From Loxodes magnus (taxonomy: Eukaryota; Ciliophora; Karyorelictea; Loxodida; Loxodidae), in the NCBI GenBank assembly GCA_946699065.1, contig CAMPDV010000043.1:62001-126000 (forward strand): a stretch of DNA of 64,000 nt. Reading direction: 5' to 3'. This document shows, piece after piece, positions 50,601 through 61,500 of the stretch. Each line of letters starts with the position of its first letter. The stretch's first letter is position 1. The notes under the pieces are model-generated. The model did not search any database and was not told the DNA's origin. It was given only the letters and a program-made list of their open reading frames with translations. Position numbers and translations under genes: made by a program.

Positions 50601-51730
50601 TTGTTAATTAACTAATTGATCTTAAGACTCTCTTACTTGCTTTAATTTACTTTTCTTAGAAATTCTCTCTCTTACTTCTAGTTTTTGATAGTTACCTAAC
50701 TGATCTTCAGACTCTTTTACTTGCTTTAACTCACTTTTCATAGAAATTCTCTCTCTTACTTCTAGTTTTGATAATTACCTAACTGATCTTAAGACTCTTT
50801 TACTTGCTTTAATTCACTTTTCTTAGAAATTCTCTCTCTTACTTCTAGTTTTTGATATTTACCTAACTGATCTTCAGACTCTTTTACTTGCTTTAATTCA
50901 CTTTTCTTAGAAATTCTCTCTTACTTCTAGTTTTTGATAATTACCTAACTGATCTTCAGACTCTTTTACTTGCTTTAACTCACTTTTCTTAGAAATTCTC
51001 TCTCTTACTTCTAGTTTTTGTTAATTACCTAACTGATCATCAGACTCTTTTACTTGCTTTAATTCGCTTTTCTTAGAAATTCTCTCTCTTACTTCTAGTT
51101 TTTGATAATTACCTAACTGATCTTAAGACTCTTTTGCTTGCTTTAATTTACTTTTCTTAGAAATTCTCTCTCTTACTTCTAATCTTTGATAATTACCTAA
51201 CTGATTTTCAGACTCTTTTACTTGCTTTAATTCACTTTTCTTAGAAATTCTCTCTCTTACTTCTAGTTTTTGATAATTACCTAACTATTTTCAGACTCTT
51301 TTACTTGCTTTAACTCACTTTTCTTAGAAATTCTCTCTCTTACTTCTAGTTTTTGATAGTTACCTAACTGATCTTCAGTTTCTCTTACTTGCTTTAATTT
51401 ACTTTTCTTAGAAATTCTCTCTCTTACTTCTAGTTTTTGATAATTACCTAACTGATCTTCAGTTTCTCTTACTTGCTTTAATTTACTTTTCTTAGAAATT
51501 CTCTCTCTTACTTCTAGTTTTTGATAGTTACCTAACTGATCTTCAGACTCTTTTACTTGCTTTAATTTACTTTTCTTAGAAATTCTCTCTCTTACTTCTA
51601 GTTTTTGATAATTACCTAACTGATCTTCAGTTTCTCTTACTTGCTTTAATTTACTTTTCTTAGAAATTCTCTCTCTTACTTCTAGTTTTTGATAATTACC
51701 TAACTGATTTTCAGACTCTTTTACTTGCTT

Positions 51731-51830
51731 TAATTCTTAGAAATTCTCTCTCTTTTCTTCGAAATTCTCTCTCTTAAATCAGACTCTTTTACTTGCTTTA
51801 ATTCACTTTTCTTCTTACTTCTAGTTTTTG
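51731..51830 (-). other. Scrambled units 4
   Basis: AATTCTTAGAAATTC (CACTTTT missing), a direct doubling of GAAATTCTCTCTCTT, an abrupt AAATCAGACTC join, and CACTTTTCTTCTTACTTC (the ISK codons missing). All pieces come from the unit, so this is internal rearrangement, not a foreign insertion. Confidence 0.75.
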
Positions 51831-52499
51831 TTAATTAACTAATTGATCTTAAGACTCTCTTACTTGCTTTAATTTACTTTTCTTAGAAATTCTCTCTCTT
51901 ACTTCTAGTTTTTGATAATTACCTAAAGGATCTTAAGACTCTTTTACTCGCTTTAATTTACTTTTCTTCGAAATTCTCTCTCTTACTTCTAGTTTTTGAT
52001 AATTACCTAACTGATCTTCAGTTTCTCTTACTTGCTTTAATTTACTTTTCTTAGAAATTCTCTCTCTTACTTCTAATCTTTGATAATTACCTAACTGATC
52101 TTCAGTTTCTCTTACTTGCTTTAATTTACTTTTCTTAGAAATTCTCTCTCTTACTTCTAGTTTTTGATAATTACCTAACTGATTTTCAGACTCTTTTACT
52201 TGCTTTAATTCACTTTTCTTCGAAATTCTCTCTCTTACTTCTAGTTTTTGATAATTAACTAATTGATCTTAAGACTCTCTTACTTGCTTTAATTTACTTT
52301 TCTTAGAAATTCTCTCTCTTACTTCTAGTTTTTGATAATTACCTAACTGATCTTAAGACTCTTTTACTCGCTTTAATTTACTTTTCTTAGAAATTCTCTC
52401 TCTTACTTCTAGTTTTTGATAATTACCTAACTGATCTTAAGACTCTATTACTTGCTTTAATTTACTTTTCTTCGAAATTCTCTCTCTTACTTCTAGTTT

Positions 52500-53570
52500 T
52501 TGATAATTACCTAACTGATCTTAAGACTCTTTTACTCGCTTTAATTTACTTTTCTTAGAAATTCTCTCTCTTACTTCTAGTTTTTGATAATTACCTAACT
52601 GATCTTAAGACTCTATTACTTGCTTTAATTTACTTTTCTTCGAAATTCTCTCTCTTACTTCTAGTTTTTGATAATTACCTAACTGATCTTAAGACTCTTT
52701 TACTTGCTTTAATTTACTTTTCTTAGAAATTCTCTCTCTTACTTCTAGTTTTTGATAATTACCTAACTGATCTTAAGACTCTTTTACTTGCTTTAACTCA
52801 CTTTTCATAGAAATTCTCTCTCTTACTTCTAGTTTTTGATAATTACCTAACTGATCTCAAGACTCTTTTACTTGCTTTAATTCACATTTCTTCGAAATTC
52901 TCTCTCTTACTTCTAGTTTTTGTTAATTACCTAACTGATCTTCAGACTCTTTTACTTGCTTTAATTTACTTTTCTTAGAAATTCTCTCTCTTACTTCTAG
53001 TTTTTGATAATTACCTAACTGATCTTCAGACTCTTTTACTTGCTTTAATTCACTTTTCATAGAAATTCTCTCTCTTACTTCTAGTTTTGATATTTACCTA
53101 ACTGATCTTAAGACTCTTTTACTTGCTTTAATTCACTTTTCTTCGAAATTCTCTCTCTTACTTCTAGTTTTTGATAATTACCTAACTGATCTTCAGACTC
53201 TTTTACTTGCTTTAATTCACTTTTCATAGAAATTCTCTCTCTTACTTCTAGTTTTGATATTTACCTAACTGATCTTAAGACTCTTTTACTTGCTTTAATT
53301 CGCTTTTCTTCGAAATTCTCTCTCTTACTTCTAGTTTTTGATAGTTACATAACTGATCTTCAGTTTCTCTTACTTGCTTTAATTTACTTTTCTTCGAAAT
53401 TCTCTCTCTTACTTCTAGTTTTTGTTAATTACCTAACTGATCTTCAGACTCTTTTACTTGCTTTAATTCGCATTTCTTAGAAATTCTCTCTCTTACTTCT
53501 AGTTTTTGATAATTACCTAACTTATCTTCAGTTTCTCTTACTTGCTTTAATTCACTTTTCTTAGAAATTC
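52500..53570 (-). repeat. Segmental block E, first copy (partner 60655-61725)
   Basis: Matches 60655-61725 at an offset of 8,155 bp. Anchors are the in-frame TGA unit (TCTCAAGAC, TCA at 52857-52859 against 61012-61014) and AACTTATC (CTTAT at 53521 and 61676). The match ends near 53570, where the partner changes to 80-bp units. Confidence 0.87.
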
Positions 53571-55689
53571 TCTCTCTTACTTCTAGTTTTTGATAGTTAC
53601 CTAACTGATCTTCAGTTTCTTTTACTTGCTTTAAATCACTTTTCTTAGAAATTCTCTCTCTTACTTCTAATCTTTGATAATTAACTAATTGATCTTAAGA
53701 CTCTTTTACTCGCTTTAATTTACTTTACTTAGAAATTCTCTCTTACTTCTAGTTTTTGTTAATTACCTAACTATCTTAAGACTCTTTTACTCGCTTTAAT
53801 TTACTTTTCTTCGAAATTCTCTCTCTTACTTCTAGTTTTTGTTAATTAACTAATTGATCTTAAGACTCTCTTACTTGCTTTAATTTACTTTTCTTAGAAA
53901 TTCTCTCTCTTACTTCTAGTTTTGATATTTACCTAACTGATCTTAAGACTCTTTTACTTGCTTTAATTCGCTTTTCTTAGAAATTCTCTCTCTTACTTCT
54001 AGTTTTTGTTAATTACCTAACTGATCTTCAGACTCTTTTACTTGCTTTAATTTACTTTTCTTAGAAATTCTCTCTCTTACTTCTAGTTTTTGATATTTAC
54101 CTAACTGATCTTCAGTTTCTCTTACTTGCTTTAATTCGCTTTTCTTAGAAATTCTCTCTCTTACTTCTAATCTTTGATAATTACCTAACTGATTTTCAGA
54201 CTCTTTTACTTGCTTTAAATCACTTTTCTTAGAAATTCTCTCTCTTACTTCTAATCTTTGATAATTAACTAATTGATCTTAAGACTCTATTACTTGCTTT
54301 AATTTACTTTTCTTAGAAATTCTCTCTCTTACTTCTAGTTTTTGATATTTACCTAACTGATCTTCAGTTTCTCTTACTTGCTTTAATTTACTTTTCTTAG
54401 AAATTCTCTCTCTTACTTCTAGTTTTTGATAATTACCTAACTGATTTTCAGACTCTTTTACTTGCTTTAATTCACTTTTCTTCGAAATTCTCTCTCTTAC
54501 TTCTAGTTTTTGTTAATTAACTAATTGATCTTAAGACTCTCTTACTTGCTTTAATTTACTTTTCTTAGAAATTCTCTCTCTTACTTCTAGTTTTTGATAA
54601 TTACCTAACTGATCTTAAGACTCTTTTACTCGCTTTAATTTACTTTTCTTAGAAATTCTCTCTCTTACTTCTAGTTTTTGATAATTACCTAACTGATCTT
54701 AAGACTCTATTACTTGCTTTAATTTACTTTTCTTCGAAATTCTCTCTCTTACTTCTAGTTTTTGATAATTACCTAACTGATCTTAAGACTCTTTTACTCG
54801 CTTTAATTTACTTTTCTTAGAAATTCTCTCTCTTACTTCTAGTTTTTGATAATTACCTAACTGATCTTAAGACTCTATTACTTGCTTTAATTTACTTTTC
54901 TTCGAAATTCTCTCTCTTACTTCTAGTTTTTGATAATTACCTAACTGATCTTAAGACTCTTTTACTTGCTTTAATTTACTTTTCTTAGAAATTCTCTCTC
55001 TTACTTCTAGTTTTTGATAATTACCTAACTGATCTTAAGACTCTTTTACTTGCTTTAACTCACTTTTCATAGAAATTCTCTCTCTTACTTCTAGTTTTTG
55101 ATAATTACCTAACTGATCTTCAGACTCTTTTACTTGCTTTAATTTACTTTTCTTAGAAATTCTCTCTCTTACTTCTAGTTTTGATAATTACCTAACTGAT
55201 CTTAAGACTCTTTTACTTGCTTTAATTCACTTTTCTTAGAAATTCTCTCTCTTACTTCTAGTTTTGATATTTACCTAACTGATCTTCAGACTCTTTTACT
55301 TGCTTTAATTCACTTTTCTTCGAAATTCTCTCTCTTACTTCTAGTTTTTGATAATTACCTAACTGATCTTCAGACTCTTTTACTTGCTTTAATTCACTTT
55401 TCATAGAAATTCTCTCTCTTACTTCTAGTTTTGATATTTACCTAACTGATCTTAAGACTCTTTTACTTGCTTTAATTCGCTTTTCTTCGAAATTCTCTCT
55501 CTTACTTCTAGTTTTTGATAGTTACATAACTGATCTTCAGTTTCTCTTACTTGCTTTAATTTACTTTTCTTAGAAATTCTCTCTCTTACTTCTAGTTTTT
55601 GTTAATTACCTAACTGATCTTCAGACTCTTTTACTTGCTTTAATTCGCATTTCTTAGAAATTCTCTCTCTTACTTCTAGTTTTTGATAA

Positions 55690-56830
55690 TTACCTAACTT
55701 ATCTTCAGTTTCTCTTACTTGCTTTAATTCACTTTTCTTAGAAATTCTCTCTCTTACTTCTAGTTTTTGATAGTTACCTAACTGATCTTCAGTTTCTTTT
55801 ACTTGCTTTAAATCACTTTTCTTAGAAATTCTCTCTCTTACTTCTAATCTTTGATAATTAACTAATTGATCTTAAGACTCTTTTACTCGCTTTAATTTAC
55901 TTTACTTAGAAATTCTCTCTTACTTCTAGTTTTTGTTAATTACCTAACTATCTTAAGACTCTTTTACTCGCTTTAATTTACTTTTCTTCGAAATTCTCTC
56001 TCTTACTTCTAGTTTTTGTTAATTAACTAATTGATCTTAAGACTCTCTTACTTGCTTTAATTTACTTTTCTTAGAAATTCTCTCTCTTACTTCTAGTTTT
56101 GATATTTACCTAACTGATCTTAAGACTCTTTTACTTGCTTTAATTCGCTTTTCTTCGAAATTCTCTCTCTTACTTCTAGTTTTTGTTAATTACCTAACTG
56201 ATCTTCAGACTCTTTTACTTGCTTTAATTTACTTTTCTTAGAAATTCTCTCTCTTACTTCTAGTTTTTGATATTTACCTAACTGATCTTCAGTTTCTCTT
56301 ACTTGCTTTAATTCGCTTTTCTTAGAAATTCTCTCTCTTACTTCTAATCTTTGATAATTACCTAACTGATCTTCAGACTCTTTTACTTGCTTTAAATCAC
56401 TTTTCTTAGAAATTCTCTCTCTTACTTCTAATCTTTGATAATTAACTAATTGATCTTAAGACTCTATTACTTGCTTTAATTCACTTTTCTTCGAAATTCT
56501 CTCTCTTACTTCTAGTTTTTGATAATTACCTAACTGATCTTCAGTTTCTCTTACTTGCTTTAATTCACTTTTCTTAGAAATTCTCTCTCTTACTTCTAGT
56601 TTTTGTTAATTACCTAACTGATCTTCAGACTCTTTTACTTGCTTTAATTCGCATTTCTTAGAAATTCTCTCTCTTACTTCTAATCTTTGATATTTACCTA
56701 ACTGATCTTCAGTTTCTCTTACTTGCTTTAATTCACTTTTCTTAGAAATTCTCTCTCTTACTTCTAGTTTTTGATAATTACCTAACTGATCTTAAGACTC
56801 TTTTACTTGATTTAATTCACTTTTCTTCGA
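55690..56830 (-). repeat. Segmental block D, second copy, shorter by six units
   Basis: Partner of 42640-44280, with a net loss of 503 bp between markers 55948 and 56809. The AACTATCTTAAG marker also sits 2,177 bp to the left at 53771, showing a later local duplication. Confidence 0.8.
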
Positions 56831-58589
56831 AATTCTCTCTCTTACTTCTAGTTTTTGTTAATTACCTAACTGATCTTCAGACTCTTTTACTTGCTTTAAT
56901 TCGCATTTCTTCGAAATTCTCTCTCTTACTTCTAGTTTTTGATAATTACCTAACTGATCTTAAGACTCTTTTACTTGCTTTAATTTACTTTTCTTAGAAA
57001 TTCTCTCTCTTACTTCTAGTTTTTGATAATTACCTAACTGATCTTAAGACTCTTTTACTTGCTTTAACTCACTTTTCATAGAAATTCTCTCTCTTACTTC
57101 TAGTTTTTGATAATTACCTAACTGATCTTCAGACTCTTTTACTTGCTTTAATTTACTTTTCTTAGAAATTCTCTCTCTTACTTCTAGTTTTGATAATTAC
57201 CTAACTGATCTTAAGACTCTTTTACTTGCTTTAATTCACTTTTCTTAGAAATTCTCTCTCTTACTTCTAGTTTTGATATTTACCTAACTGATCTTCAGAC
57301 TCTTTTACTTGCTTTAATTCACTTTTCTTCGAAATTCTCTCTCTTACTTCTAGTTTTTGATAATTACCTAACTGATCTTCAGACTCTTTTACTTGCTTTA
57401 ATTCACTTTTCATAGAAATTCTCTCTCTTACTTCTAGTTTTGATATTTACCTAACTGATCTTAAGACTCTTTTACTTGCTTTAATTCGCTTTTCTTCGAA
57501 ATTCTCTCTCTTACTTCTAGTTTTTGATAGTTACATAACTGATCTTCAGTTTCTCTTACTTGCTTTAATTTACTTTTCTTAGAAATTCTCTCTCTTACTT
57601 CTAGTTTTTGTTAATTACCTAACTGATCTTCAGACTCTTTTACTTGCTTTAATTCGCATTTCTTAGAAATTCTCTCTCTTACTTCTAGTTTTTGATAATT
57701 ACCTAACTTATCTTCAGTTTCTCTTACTTGCTTTAATTCACTTTTCTTCGAAATTCTCTCTCTTACTTCTAGTTTTTGTTAATTACCTAACTGATCTTCA
57801 GACTCTTTTACTTGCTTTAATTCGCATTTCTTAGAAATTCTCTCTCTTACTTCTAATCTTTGATATTTACCTAACTGATCTTCAGTTTCTCTTACTTGCT
57901 TTAATTCACTTTTCTTAGAAATTCTCTCTCTTACTTCTAGTTTTTGATAATTACCTAACTGATCTTCAGGCTCTTTTACTTGCTTTAATTCACTTTTCTT
58001 CGAAATTCTCTCTCTTACTTCTAGTTTTTGATAATTACCTAACTGATCTTCAGACTCTTTTACTTGCTTTAATTTACTTTTCTTAGAAATTCTCTCTCTT
58101 ACTTCTAATCTTTGATAATTAACTAATTGATCTTAAGACTCTCTTACTTGCTTTAATTTACTTTTCTTCGAAATTCTCTCTCTTACTTCTAGTTTTTGAT
58201 AATTACCTAACTGATCTTCAGTTTCTCTTACTTGCTTTAATTTACTTTTCTTAGAAATTCTCTCTCTTACTTCTAGTTTTTGTTAATTACCTAACTGATC
58301 TTCAGACTCTTTTACTTGCTTTAATTCACATTTCTTCGAAATTCTCTCTCTTACTTCTAGTTTTTGTTAATTACCTAACTGATCTTCAGACTCTTTTACT
58401 TGCTTTAATTTACTTTTCTTAGAAATTCTCTCTCTTACTTCTAGTTTTTGATAATTACCTAACTGATCTTCAGACTCTTTTACTTGCTTTAATTCACTTT
58501 TCATAGAAATTCTCTCTCTTACTTCTAGTTTTGATATTTACCTAACTGATCTTCAGACTCTTTTACTTGCTTTAATTTACTTTTCTTAG

Positions 58590-61500
58590 AAATTCTCTCT
58601 TACTTCTAGTTTTAAATAATTACCTAACTGATCTTCAGACTCTTTTACTTGCTTTAATTCACTTTTCATAGAAATTCTCTCTCTTACTTCTAGTTTTGAT
58701 AATTACCTAACTGATCTTCAGACTCTTTTACTTGCTTTAATTCACTTTTCTTAGAAATTCTCTTACTTCTAGTTTTTGATAATTACCTAACTGATCTTCA
58801 GACTCTTTTACTTGCTTTAATTCACTTTTCTTAGAAATTCTCTCTTACTTCTAGTTTTTGATAATTACCTAACTGATCTTCAGACTCTTTTACTTGCTTT
58901 AATTCACTTTTCTTAGAAATTCTCTTACTTCTAGAATTTGATAGTTACCTAACTGATCTTCAGACTCTTTTACTTGCTTTAATTCACTTTTCTTAGAAAT
59001 TCTCTTACTTCTAGTTTTTGATAGTTACCTAACTGATCTTCAGACTCTTTTACTTGCTTTAATTCACTTTTCTTAGAAATTCTCTTACTTCTAGTTTTTG
59101 ATAATTACCTAACTGATCTTCAGACTCTTTTACTTGCTTTAATTTACTTTTCTTAGAAATTCTCTCTTACTTCTAGTTTTAAATAATTACCTAACTGATC
59201 TTCAGACTCTTTTACTTGCTTTAATTCACTTTTCATAGAAATTCTCTCTCTTACTTCTAGTTTTGATAATTACCTAACTGATCTTCAGACTCTTTTACTT
59301 GCTTTAATTCACTTTTCTTAGAAATTCTCTTACTTCTAGTTTTTGATAATTACCTAACTGATCTTCAGACTCTTTCGCTTGCTTTAATTCACTTTTCTTA
59401 GAAATTCTCTTACTTCTAGTTTTTGATAGTTACCTAACTGATCTTCAGACTCTTTTACTTGCTTTTCTTCACTTTTCTTAGAAATTCTCTCTTACTTCTA
59501 GTTTTTGATAGTTACCTAACTGATCTTCAGACTCTTTTACTTGCTTTTCTTCACTTTTCTTAGAAATTCTCTTACTTCTAGTTTTTGATAATTACCTAAC
59601 TGATCTTCAGACTCTTTTACTTGCTTTTCTTCACTTTTCTTAGAAATTCTCTTACTTCTAGTTTTTGATAATTACCTAACTGATCTTCAGACTCTTTTAC
59701 TTGCTTTAATTCACTTTTCTTAGAAATTCTCTTACTTCTAGTTTTTGATTGTTACCTAACTGATCTTCAGACTCTTTTACTTGCTTTAATTCACTTTTCT
59801 TAGAAATTCTCTAACTTCTAGTTTTTGATAATTACCTAACTGATCTTCAGACTCTTTTACTTGCTTTAATTCACTTTTCTTAGAAATTCTCTCTTACTTC
59901 TAGTTTTTGATAGTTACCTAACTGATCTTCAGACTCTTTTACTTGCTTTTCTTCACTTTTCTTAGAAATTCTCTCTTACTTCTAGTTTTTGATAGTTACC
60001 TAACTGATCTTCAGACTCTTTTACTTGCTTTTCTTCACTTTTCTTAGAAATTCTCTCTCTAACTTCTAGAATTTGATTGTTACCTAACTGATCTTCAGAC
60101 TCTTTTACTTGCTTTAATTCACTTTTCTTAGAAATTCTCTCTAACTTCTAGTTTTTGATAGTTACCTAACTGATCTTCAGTTTCTCTTACTTGCTTTAAT
60201 TTACTTTTCTTAGAAATTCTCTCTCTTACTTCTAGTTTTTGTTAATTACCTAACTGATCTTCAGACTCTTTTACTTGCTTTAATTCACATTTCTTCGAAA
60301 TTCTCTCTCTTACTTCTAGTTTTTGTTAATTACCTAACTGATCTTCAGACTCTTTTACTTGCTTTAATTTACTTTTCTTAGAAATTCTCTCTCTTACTTC
60401 TAGTTTTTGATAATTACCTAACTGATCTTCAGACTCTTTTACTTGCTTTAATTCACTTTTCATAGAAATTCTCTCTCTTACTTCTAGTTTTGATATTTAC
60501 CTAACTGATCTTCAGACTCTTTTACTTGCTTTAATTTACTTTTCTTAGAAATTCTCTCTTACTTCTAGTTTTAAATAATTACCTAACTGATCTTCAGACT
60601 CTTTTACTTGCTTTAATTCACTTTTCATAGAAATTCTCTCTCTTACTTCTAGTTTTGATAATTACCTAACTGATCTTAAGACTCTTTTACTCGCTTTAAT
60701 TTACTTTTCTTAGAAATTCTCTCTCTTACTTCTAGTTTTTGATAATTACCTAACTGATCTTAAGACTCTATTACTTGCTTTAATTTACTTTTCTTCGAAA
60801 TTCTCTCTCTTACTTCTAGTTTTTGATAATTACCTAACTGATCTTAAGACTCTTTTACTTGCTTTAATTTACTTTTCTTAGAAATTCTCTCTCTTACTTC
60901 TAGTTTTTGATAATTACCTAACTGATCTTAAGACTCTTTTACTTGCTTTAACTCACTTTTCATAGAAATTCTCTCTCTTACTTCTAGTTTTTGATAATTA
61001 CCTAACTGATCTCAAGACTCTTTTACTTGCTTTAATTCACATTTCTTCGAAATTCTCTCTCTTACTTCTAGTTTTTGTTAATTACCTAACTGATCTTCAG
61101 ACTCTTTTACTTGCTTTAATTTACTTTTCTTAGAAATTCTCTCTCTTACTTCTAGTTTTTGATAATTACCTAACTGATCTTCAGACTCTTTTACTTGCTT
61201 TAATTCACTTTTCATAGAAATTCTCTCTCTTACTTCTAGTTTTGATATTTACCTAACTGATCTTAAGACTCTTTTACTTGCTTTAATTCACTTTTCTTCG
61301 AAATTCTCTCTCTTACTTCTAGTTTTTGATAATTACCTAACTGATCTTCAGACTCTTTTACTTGCTTTAATTCACTTTTCATAGAAATTCTCTCTCTTAC
61401 TTCTAGTTTTGATATTTACCTAACTGATCTTAAGACTCTTTTACTTGCTTTAATTCGCTTTTCTTCGAAATTCTCTCTCTTACTTCTAGTTTTTGATAGT

